From contig CAMWXF010000084.1 of assembly GCA_947178115.1 (NCBI GenBank), positions 1 through 7,181 of the forward strand: a stretch of 7,181 nucleotides of DNA. The letters run 5' to 3'. Origin of the DNA: an uncultured Lachnospiraceae bacterium (GTDB lineage Bacteria; Bacillota; Clostridia; Lachnospirales; Lachnospiraceae). Numbering within the stretch: position 1 is the stretch's first letter; each line of letters starts with the position of its first letter. The notes beneath the pieces are model-generated. The model was not told the DNA's origin. It did no database searches and saw only the letters and a program-made list of their open reading frames with translations. This document shows, piece after piece, positions 1-6,229 of this stretch. Both the position numbers and the translations under genes were made by a program.

Positions 1-2
1 CG

Positions 3-2312
3 GCGCATCCGAATGTGTCGGAGGTGGGGCACAGCCTGGTGGCAGGACTTGTGGAGGATCAGCGGGTCTTGGGACGGCAGGTGGAAGTGCGCTGGGCGGA
101 TGAAAGTTATGCAGAACATTCCTTTGCACTGCCGGACACCGGAAGGATGCCGCAGAATGAGAATGAGATCGCGTTAGACACTATGGTGCTTACCAGACTG
201 GGAGTGCGCCATGAGTTAGGCGAGACGGTGACGTTGCAGTGGATGGCGGATTTTAGGACGAAAGAGCTGATCACTTCCACTTTTACCCTGTGCGGATTCT
301 GGGAGGCAAATGAATCCAGTTATGCCAGTATGGCGTGGGTGAGCAGGGACTTTGCGGATGCGGTGGTGGAGTCAATCGGCGGACCTGATCCTGAGACAAT
401 GATGGGGATTTATATGGCACAGGTAAGTCTGTACAGCGATAAAGATATCGAAGGCAGTATGGATCGCATTTTGGCGGAGCTGGGGCTTACGGATTTGGAG
501 TATGGAGTTAATCTGGCGTATTCTTCCGAGATGAACCGGATGGCGGTACAGGAGAATCTTCCGATGTATCTGGGAATGGTTCTGGTTTTTGTGGCGGGAT
601 ATTTAATTATCTATAATATTTTTCAGATTTCCGTTACTGCGGATATACAGTTCTACGGTAAACTGAAGACCCTCGGGACGACTAAAAAGCAGATAAAAAA
701 ACTGATCTACGCGCAGGCGGGACGGCTGTGTGCCATCGGTATTCCGATTGGACTGATTCTGGGGTATCTGCTGGGTGCAGTATTGGTACCTGTGCTGATC
801 AGTTTTCAGGCCGGAAGTGTGTCGGCAAGTCCGGTTATTTTCATCGGCTCAGCCATTTTTGCAGGATTGACTGTTTGGGTCTCCTGTATGCGTCCGGCAA
901 AACTGGCAGGAAAAGTATCTCCCATAGAAGCGCTGCGGTACAGCGATGTAACCCGGAGTGGGCGTGGAAGGAAGAAACGTCAGGGAAGTGCGTCGTTATC
1001 TGCACTGGCCTGGTCAAATCTGGGTCGGAACAGGAAACGTACCGTTACCGTGATCTGTTCCCTCACATTAGGGCTGACGCTGATGAGCTGTTTTTATGCC
1101 AAGAATGCCTCTTTTGATATGGAGAAATATCTGGAGGGATTGACGATAGCAGATTATCAGATCGATGAGGCGACCAGTGAAGCTTATATGACAGGATACG
1201 ATCCGCAGGGCGATACCTTGAGCGGAGAACTGGTTCGACTGATCGAGTCAATAGATGGGCTGGAGTCAGTGGGACATCTGTACAGCCACGAGACGCAGAT
1301 TGCGCTGAGTGATCAGACGATAGAGAACATACAGGGATTTTATACCGAAGATATATTGGATTCCTGGGCATCCTATGATCCGACAGGTGTGGAGGCGATG
1401 CAAAGTGCCCTAGAAGAGCAGAAAGCTTACAGTGTTATTTACGGTATAGACGGCATACCGTTAGATGTGTACAGCAGAGAAGAATATTGGGAGAACGGCA
1501 GCTTTGACGGAGAACTTTTTACGACAGGTAAATATGTGCTTGCATTGGGACCGGGCATGGAACCGGGTATAAAGGAACAGGCTATGCCTACGGTATCCGT
1601 GGGGGATTCGGTGGACATAGAGGGCAGAGAGTACACGGTCATGGCGGTACTCAATAGTCTGCAGCCGGTAACGGAGGGTGCCCATGAAGGCGGTCCACGG
1701 GATAGTTTTTATCTGGATTTTATCATGCCCACAGAGACTTTCCGGGAATGTTGGCCGGAAAATACTTTACGAAAGATGTATTTTAACGTAGCAGATGAGA
1801 AAATCGGGGAGGCTCAGGAAAAGATAGATGAGTACTTTGCCCGGATGGGATTGACTTTGTCAGTTACTTCCAGACAATCCATGACGAAGCAGTATGAGCG
1901 CGAGACCAGATCAAGCGCCGTGATGGGGAATGCGGTCAGCAGCGTGATTGCGCTTGTAGGAGTACTGAACTTTATCAACTCCATGATTACATCTATTGTC
2001 TCCAGAAAAAAGGAATTTGCCATGATCCAGAGTGTGGGTATGACAAAACCACAGTTATGTAAACTTCTTGTTTTTGAAGGACTGGATTATGTGGGATTGA
2101 CTCTGGTAGTCACTTATGTTCTCAGCGCGTTTGCTGTAGGGATCGGCGTGCGGGCTATGGTCGAGGGAGGGTATACTACGTTTCGGTTTACGTTATTGCC
2201 GCTTGTGGTGTGTACGCCGATTCTGGGGGTGTTTGCGGTGGGGATACCTTATCTGTGTTTTAGGAATTTGGAGAAGGATAGTTTGGTGGTTAGGCTTAGG
2301 GCGGAGGAGTGA
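3..2312 (+). CDS. FtsX/MacB-type ABC transporter permease (5' truncated by window edge)
   Basis: This is the membrane subunit of an ABC transporter of the FtsX/MacB superfamily; the ATPase is not in the window and probably lies upstream. The reading frame is open to the left edge, and the residues before the first internal GTG (position 15) continue the protein naturally, so the true start and first membrane helix are missing. Numbering from that GTG, residues 1-180 are an extracytoplasmic domain. Residues 184-300 form a three-helix FtsX domain with the typical cytoplasmic loop 'YGKLKTLGTTKKQIKKLI'. A further helix lies near 345-363, followed by a large external domain to about 640. A second FtsX domain spans 645-755 with the matching loop 'KKEFAMIQSVGMTKPQL', and the tail is 'LEKDSLVVRLR'. 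This is the duplicated FtsX topology of antimicrobial-peptide or lipid-linked exporters and mechanotransmission permeases. The substrate cannot be read from sequence. The class is secure; the role is open. Confidence 0.9.
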   Translation, partial: AHPNVSEVGHSLVAGLVEDQRVLGRQVEVRWADESYAEHSFALPDTGRMPQNENEIALDTMVLTRLGVRHELGETVTLQWMADFRTKELITSTFTLCGFWEANESSYASMAWVSRDFADAVVESIGGPDPETMMGIYMAQVSLYSDKDIEGSMDRILAELGLTDLEYGVNLAYSSEMNRMAVQENLPMYLGMVLVFVAGYLIIYNIFQISVTADIQFYGKLKTLGTTKKQIKKLIYAQAGRLCAIGIPIGLILGYLLGAVLVPVLISFQAGSVSASPVIFIGSAIFAGLTVWVSCMRPAKLAGKVSPIEALRYSDVTRSGRGRKKRQGSASLSALAWSNLGRNRKRTVTVICSLTLGLTLMSCFYAKNASFDMEKYLEGLTIADYQIDEATSEAYMTGYDPQGDTLSGELVRLIESIDGLESVGHLYSHETQIALSDQTIENIQGFYTEDILDSWASYDPTGVEAMQSALEEQKAYSVIYGIDGIPLDVYSREEYWENGSFDGELFTTGKYVLALGPGMEPGIKEQAMPTVSVGDSVDIEGREYTVMAVLNSLQPVTEGAHEGGPRDSFYLDFIMPTETFRECWPENTLRKMYFNVADEKIGEAQEKIDEYFARMGLTLSVTSRQSMTKQYERETRSSAVMGNAVSSVIALVGVLNFINSMITSIVSRKKEFAMIQSVGMTKPQLCKLLVFEGLDYVGLTLVVTYVLSAFAVGIGVRAMVEGGYTTFRFTLLPLVVCTPILGVFAVGIPYLCFRNLEKDSLVVRLRAEE

Positions 2313-2338
2313 GAAATTCTTGAAAATGATTGGGGAGG

Positions 2339-2587
2339 CATAAGGTGGGCATATCGCATAAATGGGCCGATTGTGTCGGGCTGCGGTACATGGATTTTCT
2401 AAATATTCCGGGAAGGTTGTGGATACGGACGCGACCGCCCTCTACAAGCCGTCCGGGCTTGGTTCGGGCTTTGCGGGACATCCGTGTCCCGCAATCGCTG
2501 TTTGGTGAGCGGAATATTAAGAAAATCTCATGTGCCTTCGCAAGACACAATCGGCCCATTTATGCGATATGCCAAGTTCAACTTATG
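2339..2587. repeat. Long imperfect palindrome, MITE-like element or long-hairpin RNA
   Basis: Two 30-nt arms, 2348-2377 and 2544-2573, are exact reverse complements. Pairing resumes further in at 2394-2410 versus 2510-2526 (16 of 17 positions), and further out at CATAAG (2339-2344) versus CTTATG (2582-2587). The centre carries its own small hairpins: GCGGGACA/TGTCCCGC at 2473-2492 and AAGCC/GGCTT at 2446-2460. A 7-bp direct repeat GGGGAGG abuts both ends (2332-2338 and 2587-2593), as a target-site duplication would. It fills most of the gap between the ABC permease and the next promoter. Overlapping open frames exist on both strands (2330-2611 and 2296-2559), but they are by-products of the palindrome and have no convincing ribosome binding site. 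It may also end transcription of the upstream gene. Structure is seen directly; mobility is inference. Confidence 0.75.
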
Positions 2588-2621
2588 GGGAGGGGATTTT
2601 GCCGTAAATAGGGGGTTGGCG

Positions 2622-2650
2622 TTGTAATATTTTTCTTGTTCCACTATAAT
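2622..2650 (+). promoter_or_regulatory. Sigma-A-type promoter for the PsiE-like gene
   Basis: A -35 box TTGTAA (2622-2627) and a perfect -10 box TATAAT (2645-2650) are separated by an optimal 17 nt. Transcription would start near 2657, about 70 nt before the chosen ATG at 2728. The promoter lies just outside the right end of the palindrome, so the PsiE-like gene is probably transcribed independently of the ABC permease. Confidence 0.7.
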
Positions 2651-2727
2651 GAAGTTAGTGTAGATGATGTATGGCTTGAATGGAGCGGAAAAGAAAGTTA
2701 ATATGTCGGATGGCGCGAGGGAGTTTT

Positions 2728-3186
2728 ATGGATAAATTATTGGGTCGGTTCAAGAAAAACGTACAGAGAGTGGGAGAAGGACTGGAGCTTATCATGGCGG
2801 TTATTGTGTTGGTGGGGATCCTGCTGACGATCTTCAGTCTGCTGAGCGATTTCGAGGTTTTCCGTGCTATGCTGGATGATACCGCTGAGTTCAAGCCTTT
2901 TCTGGAAGATGTATTTGTGATCGTGATCGGAATCGAGTTTTTACAGATGTTGTGCAGACCTAACTCGGATAATGTTATGGAAGTGTTGATCTTCTTAGTG
3001 GCACGGCATATGATTGTGGGTGATACGACTCCTTTTGAAGACTTCATATCGGTGATCAGCGTAGGACTGCTGTGTCTGGGGCGCAGATACCTGCATGTGA
3101 TGAAGGAGAAAGAGAAGGAGCAGGAGCGTCAGCGGGCAAGAGAGTCAGAGCAGAGAAAGGAACAAGAGGCGGAGAAGCTGCCCTGA
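2728..3186 (+). CDS. Small four-helix membrane protein, PsiE-family-like
   Basis: The 152-residue product has four predicted membrane helices, at about residues 21-40, 59-76, 83-98 and 104-119. It ends in a highly charged tail (124-152) made almost only of E, K, R and Q, likely a cytoplasmic helix or short coiled coil. The arrangement and the segment 'VMEVLIFLVARHMIVG' resemble the phosphate-starvation-inducible PsiE family, whose biochemical role is unknown. The match is from memory of the family pattern and is moderate. The ATG at 2728 is chosen because GAGGGAG lies just upstream with a short 4-nt gap; an in-frame ATG at 2680 would add 16 residues but has no ribosome binding site. A strong promoter lies 78 nt upstream. 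The gene converges on the lipoprotein gene with only 24 nt between stop codons. No phosphate-regulation site was recognised. Confidence 0.7.
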   Translation: MDKLLGRFKKNVQRVGEGLELIMAVIVLVGILLTIFSLLSDFEVFRAMLDDTAEFKPFLEDVFVIVIGIEFLQMLCRPNSDNVMEVLIFLVARHMIVGDTTPFEDFISVISVGLLCLGRRYLHVMKEKEKEQERQRARESEQRKEQEAEKLP

Positions 3187-3197
3187 CTGCCAGACGG

Positions 3198-3220
3198 ATA
3201 TTAATAATCGTTATTGATAT
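3198..3220. terminator. Possible AT-rich bidirectional hairpin between convergent genes
   Basis: ATATTAATAA (3198-3207) and TTATTGATAT (3211-3220) form a 10-bp stem with one G-U-type pair around a 3-nt loop. It lies exactly between the convergent genes and includes the stop codon of the lipoprotein gene. It has no GC-rich stem and no clear T-tract, so it would be a weak terminator at best. Confidence 0.3.
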
Positions 3221-3801
3221 GTGCACCCGTTCAGGAATGTAGTCAGCATTTCCCGTAAATCTTCATCGTATTCTTCTATACAGGTCAATTCGATACATAC
3301 AGCACAGTTTTCATAAACCCCGAAAGCCGATATACCTCGTGCATAGGGGTTTTCTTTATTTACAAAATTGTATGTGATCATGGTATAGGACTGTTCGCCG
3401 CAGGTAACGGTTTCTTCATTGGTCACATCATAATTATTCTGTCCGGCCGCCAGCCACGTATCCATGTTCTCCTGAGCGGATTTAGCGTTATTGTATTCTC
3501 CGACCAGCAGGTAAAGCTGCGCGTCGTACAGATCGACCGTATCGCCGTCCGCATTTTCGTAGGACTGTGCGCTTCCGGCAGTCCATGAAGCGTAGTAGAG
3601 TCCGTCCGAAGATAAAGTATCCATGTTGTTTAGCAGCGTCAGACGCTCATCCGTGTTAGGCGCGGTCAGATGGCTGCCCACCGTTATATACTCTGCATTG
3701 ACATCGACAGTTGTGTCCTCGTCAAAGATGGTAGGGAGAACGGAACAGCCGGTCAATGTTAGTGTGAGACATAAGATACAGGCGCAGATTTTTCTTTTCA
3801 T
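3211..3801 (-). CDS. Secreted lipoprotein of unknown function
   Basis: The 196-residue product starts with a lipoprotein signal peptide: MKRK, a hydrophobic core, then the lipobox L16-T17-G18-C19, so Cys19 would be lipidated and the protein anchored outside the membrane. The mature part is acidic. It has several paired cysteines near the C-terminus ('NCAVCIELTC' and 'NGC'), which could form disulfides, and alternating hydrophobic patterns suggesting beta strands. The ATG at 3801 is chosen because AGGAG lies 7 nt upstream and the signal peptide begins there; the frame stays open to 3951, but that extension would overlap the preceding gene. It is the last gene of a three-gene minus-strand cluster, 55 nt after the membrane-protein gene. 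I do not recognise the family; a binding or envelope role is only a guess. Confidence 0.85.
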   Translation of the reverse strand: MKRKICACILCLTLTLTGCSVLPTIFDEDTTVDVNAEYITVGSHLTAPNTDERLTLLNNMDTLSSDGLYYASWTAGSAQSYENADGDTVDLYDAQLYLLVGEYNNAKSAQENMDTWLAAGQNNYDVTNEETVTCGEQSYTMITYNFVNKENPYARGISAFGVYENCAVCIELTCIEEYDEDLREMLTTFLNGCTYQ

Positions 3802-3856
3802 GGGAAACTCCTTTCGGTGGAAATAGTTATTGATGCTGTGCATTAGCCTTGAGAGA

Positions 3857-4618
3857 TCAATTTGTACAACTGTTATACAATAAATCCCACAATGCGCTGC
3901 AATCTTCCATATTCGCAGACACTTTATCGGTATAGAAACAGCGTCTTCCAAGATAAAGACCGGAGAGTACTTCCTGATTGCTTCCGGTGACAGTCTGTCC
4001 GGCTACGGTTTCGGTATATACGCCGGTTTTGGCTTCGGACAGTAGAGGGCAGTCCGACCACAGTATAGTTTTATCCGCCACAGAATAGTCCACCTGAGAT
4101 GGGCAGCTTCCGTCGGGAGTGGCAAGAATCTGATATTCCTGTTGGAAAGCCTGTGGCTCGTCCATCAGGAAAAAGTAACTCTCACCCTCGGAAATATCAG
4201 CCATCAGAGTGATTTCAGAGGCATATTGATAATAAGCGGTCTCCGCATCGGTAGTCTGGCTGTCACTGATATATTGGTTGATCTGTACGATAACCTCCCT
4301 GTCCCCATTATAATCTCCGGCCAGTGAGGTAAAGATTTGCTCCAGAGCCGATACCGTATCCTGCGGAAGTGCTGCTTTGCCTACATACGCAATCTGAAGG
4401 TCAGGAGATTTGGTAAAAAGCCCCAGCGCATGCCCAATCAGACTACAAGCAGACCCAAACAGGATCACCCCGATGATCACATACCATTTACGATAATGCC
4501 ACCAGTTTTTAAACTTCTCTGCTCCGGTCAGAGCCTTTTGGTTTTCCGGCTGCAATAAACTGATCAGATCGTCAGATTTCCCTGTCTTATCCAATTCATC
4601 AATATCCCCGATACGCAT
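3857..4618 (-). CDS. Single-pass membrane protein of unknown function with large extracytoplasmic domain
   Basis: The 253-residue product has a short, charged cytoplasmic N-terminus (1-38), then 'WWHYRKWY' leading into one membrane helix (about 46-67). An extracytoplasmic domain of about 185 residues follows. The positive residues before the helix fit an N-in, C-out topology. The external domain contains 'DYNGDREV' (102-109), which resembles part of a calcium-binding EF-hand or dockerin loop but is a single incomplete match. Three cysteines lie in the C-terminal half. The ATG at 4618 is preferred because GGAGG sits 7 nt upstream; a GTG at 4621 is possible but only 4 nt away. It follows lacI by 33 nt and precedes the lipoprotein gene by 55 nt. 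Families with this 'WW(Y/H)YRKWY' junction are frequent in Lachnospiraceae as hypothetical proteins; no function can be assigned. Confidence 0.85.
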   Translation of the reverse strand: MRIGDIDELDKTGKSDDLISLLQPENQKALTGAEKFKNWWHYRKWYVIIGVILFGSACSLIGHALGLFTKSPDLQIAYVGKAALPQDTVSALEQIFTSLAGDYNGDREVIVQINQYISDSQTTDAETAYYQYASEITLMADISEGESYFFLMDEPQAFQQEYQILATPDGSCPSQVDYSVADKTILWSDCPLLSEAKTGVYTETVAGQTVTGSNQEVLSGLYLGRRCFYTDKVSANMEDCSALWDLLYNSCTN

Positions 4619-4651
4619 CACGTTTCCTCCTATTTCCCACCTTCGGTCCGG

Positions 4652-5644
4652 TCACCCCTCCAAAGTAGTCCCCCCATAAGCATAAGCAACCGGCAGACAG
4701 ACAAGCGGCGGTTTCATCATCGTATTTTCCCTTAGAAGAAGGTCAACGCACATTTCCGCCATCTCCGGAATGGGCTGTACAATAGTCGAGCAGTGATAAT
4801 CCATATCACCGAAATAACGTATCCCATCAAATCCTATGAGCTGCACATCCTCCGGAACCCGTAGCTGCAGCTTACGCAGTGTATTCGATATTTGATACGC
4901 AAGCCGGTCTGTTACGCAGAAGATACCGTCAAAAGTCAGCTTGCCGTCAGACATATGTTCCGACAGAAATTGCTCAAATTCTTCATAGGAATCGCCGTCA
5001 TTCAATATTTTCATCTCATAAGACAGACCGCGGGAGAGACAACCGTTCTCAAAACCCGCTTTTCGTTTATTGGGTTCGTTGACAAGAGAAGAACCGATGC
5101 GCAGAAACGCCACATTCTTGCAGCCCAGATCGGACAGCTTCTCTGCAGCGAGCTGTCCGCCTGCGAAATTATCACAGGCAACACATGGAATCTTCGGTCC
5201 CATAGAGCGGTCAATGGCGACGAAGGGAGTGGTTTCCTCAACGATAAGCTCGGGATTATAGGTCAGACCGATGATACCGTCTACCTTATTATGCTGTGCC
5301 ATCGTGACGTATTCCTGTTCCTGCTGATGGTCGAAGTCGGTGGTACACAGCAGCATCCTGTATTTTCTCTTCATAAGCGCGATGTTTATGTGATAAGTCA
5401 GCGACGCATAGAACGGGTCGAAGGTGTTCGGGATCAGAAGAGCGATCGTGTAGGTCTTGCTTGCCTTAAGTCCCTGTGCGTAGCTGTTGACTTGATAATT
5501 TAACTTTCGGATGGCATCCTCCACGCGGATTTTGTAGGAATCGCCTACGGGCAGACCGTTTACCACTTTGGATACCGTACCGAGAGCGACTCCGGCTTCT
5601 CTTGCTACATCTTTCATTGTAGGAGCGGAATTTTCTCTTTTCAT
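4652..5644 (-). CDS. LacI-family transcriptional regulator
   Basis: This 330-residue protein is a normal-length LacI/GalR regulator. The N-terminal helix-turn-helix covers residues 10-30 ('MKDVAREAGVALGTVSKVVNG'), and the hinge helix 49-63 has the conserved Ala56 and Leu59 that enter the DNA minor groove. A periplasmic-binding-protein-like sugar domain follows, with landmarks 'DGIIGL' (122-127), 'VACDNFAGG' (155-163), 'FDGIFCVTDRLAY' (238-250) and 'VPEDVQLIGFDG' (263-274). Such proteins bind palindromic operators as dimers and are usually released by a sugar. The start at 5644 has GAGGAG 8 nt upstream. The gene is divergent from an oligosaccharide permease gene 585 bp away, so regulation of that importer is the natural inference. 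Downstream it probably forms an operon with two envelope proteins of unknown function. The effector cannot be read from sequence. Confidence 0.95.
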   Translation of the reverse strand: MKRENSAPTMKDVAREAGVALGTVSKVVNGLPVGDSYKIRVEDAIRKLNYQVNSYAQGLKASKTYTIALLIPNTFDPFYASLTYHINIALMKRKYRMLLCTTDFDHQQEQEYVTMAQHNKVDGIIGLTYNPELIVEETTPFVAIDRSMGPKIPCVACDNFAGGQLAAEKLSDLGCKNVAFLRIGSSLVNEPNKRKAGFENGCLSRGLSYEMKILNDGDSYEEFEQFLSEHMSDGKLTFDGIFCVTDRLAYQISNTLRKLQLRVPEDVQLIGFDGIRYFGDMDYHCSTIVQPIPEMAEMCVDLLLRENTMMKPPLVCLPVAYAYGGTTLEG

Positions 5645-5781
5645 ATGGAATCTCCTCGCTGGTCTTTGTGTATGTTTTCCGGTGTTTATTTATGTGAGCA
5701 GCGAGCCGAGTGGTTGCTTGCGGCGGGCTGTGACTTCTAAGAAGGAAACAAGCGGCGCGGATAATACCCACGGCATTAGGG

Positions 5782-5809
5782 ATTATGAGATACGTGAAAT
5801 CCCGGCAAA
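5782..5809 (-). promoter_or_regulatory. Candidate lacI promoter with a possible operator inside
   Basis: On the minus strand TTTGCC (5809-5804) and CATAAT (5787-5782) are separated by 16 nt. The spacer holds TTTCACG (the + strand reads CGTGAAA, 5793-5799), the same heptamer seen near the permease gene, which would allow autoregulation. The boxes are only partial matches, and the leader to lacI would be about 130 nt. Confidence 0.25.
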
Positions 5810-5843
5810 TTGTGAAAAGTAAGCGCGGCAGTGTTCCTGCTTG

Positions 5844-5893
5844 CATGAAATAAGTTATGAAACACCGTGAAAGTTTATGAAATAAATATGAAA
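5844..5893 (+). repeat. Array of five degenerate ~10-12 bp direct repeats (YRTGAAA)
   Basis: The sequence breaks into CATGAAATAAGT, TATGAAACAC, CGTGAAAGTT, TATGAAATAAA and TATGAAAAAG. The RTGAAA cores start at 5845, 5857, 5867, 5877 and 5888, giving spacings of 12, 10, 10 and 11 bp, about one helical turn each. This pattern is typical of head-to-tail binding sites for OmpR/PhoB-type response regulators or of phased A-tracts that bend DNA. A TATAAT box follows at 5920-5925. The array is seen directly; the function is inference. Confidence 0.6.
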
Positions 5894-5919
5894 AAGTCAT
5901 GTCATAGAGCGTTTAAAAA

Positions 5920-5925
5920 TATAAT
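5920..5925 (+). promoter_or_regulatory. Candidate -10 box downstream of the direct-repeat array
   Basis: TATAAT lies 26 nt past the end of the repeat array. The region 17 nt upstream (TCATGT, 5897-5902) is a poor -35 box, which would fit a promoter that needs an activator bound to the repeats. It would give the permease mRNA a leader of about 300 nt. In such AT-rich DNA a chance TATAAT is quite possible. Confidence 0.3.
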
Positions 5926-6014
5926 GTAAATAGCTAAAGCAATATATTTCCTTTGTATACTGCAATTATAAAATGGAAAAAACAATTTGTAAAGACTGAA
6001 AAAAGAAATGCAAA

Positions 6015-6031
6015 TGAAACGTTACGTGAAA
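6015..6031 (+). promoter_or_regulatory. Candidate LacI-type operator O1
   Basis: TGAAACGTTA (6015-6024) has the central CG and AACGTT core expected of LacI/GalR operators, and it continues into CGTGAAA (6025-6031). The same 10-mer occurs in inverted orientation at 6168-6177. The internal symmetry is imperfect, with five of eight half-site positions matching. Confidence 0.35.
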
Positions 6032-6122
6032 TTAATATGTAAATAAATAACAAAAGTGCATAATTAATTTTGTAAAAAATAACAGAAAATATAAATAATC
6101 ACAATAAAATGCACCAAAAATA

Positions 6123-6150
6123 TTGACCATAAGCAGTGCAAAGTGATAAC
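6123..6150 (+). promoter_or_regulatory. Candidate promoter of the ABC sugar permease operon
   Basis: TTGACC (6123-6128) and GATAAC (6145-6150) are separated by 16 nt. Transcription would begin near 6157, so the candidate operator at 6168-6179 would sit just downstream of the start, a usual repressor position. A perfect TATAAT at 6199-6204 is an alternative -10 box, but its only -35-like partner (TTCACG, 6174-6179) is 19 nt away. Confidence 0.4.
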
Positions 6151-6167
6151 ATGAGTACAACATAGAA

Positions 6168-6179
6168 TAACGTTTCACG
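6168..6179 (-). promoter_or_regulatory. Candidate LacI-type operator O2
   Basis: TAACGTTTCA (6168-6177) is the reverse complement of TGAAACGTTA at 6015-6024, and it extends to CACG (reverse CGTG). Its AACGTT core is 151 bp from that of the first site. It lies between the candidate promoter and the permease ribosome binding site. Confidence 0.35.
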
Positions 6180-6229
6180 AGAAATGCGTTCGGGAACGTA
6201 TAATATGAAAAGGTGAAAGGAGATAGGAT

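Larger units (their letters stand above)
5645..6229. promoter_or_regulatory. 585-bp divergent control region between lacI and the sugar permease
   Basis: No gene is supported here. The stretch is in two parts: a GC-rich block (about 5695-5843) and a very AT-rich block (about 5844-6190). On the + strand it contains 11 copies of RTGAAA, starting at 5794, 5812, 5845, 5857, 5867, 5877, 5888, 6014, 6026, 6205 and 6213, plus one reverse copy at 6173-6178. TGTAAA also occurs four times (5925, 5988, 6038, 6071), though AT richness may explain that. Candidate promoters and operators are listed separately. The organisation suggests more than one regulator acts on the permease operon. Confidence 0.6.

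Noticed and set aside
2296..2611. Overlapping open frames on both strands (93 aa forward, 87 aa reverse)
   Set aside because: They lie within the palindromic element, have no convincing ribosome binding site, and show low-complexity, R/P-rich translations with no domain pattern.
3802..3951. N-terminal extension of the lipoprotein to position 3951
   Set aside because: It would overlap the preceding gene by 95 nt and bury the signal peptide; the internal ATG at 3801 has a good ribosome binding site.
4892..5503. 203-residue open frame on the + strand opposite lacI
   Set aside because: It is antisense to a clear, complete LacI gene and its translation shows no family features; it is a shadow frame.
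5844..5893. CRISPR array
   Set aside because: The repeat units are only 10-12 bp, are degenerate, and have no spacers or cas genes nearby.
5466..5900. 144-residue minus-strand frame crossing the lacI start and the intergenic region
   Set aside because: It overlaps the LacI DNA-binding region in another frame and has no ribosome binding site.
6014..6031. CcpA cre site
   Set aside because: The sequence around AACGTT does not fit the cre consensus at several positions, so a local LacI operator is the better reading.
5930..6122. Possible small gene, tRNA or riboswitch in the AT-rich leader
   Set aside because: I see no open frame with a ribosome binding site, no cloverleaf and no recognisable riboswitch core; the A/T bias explains the short repeats.
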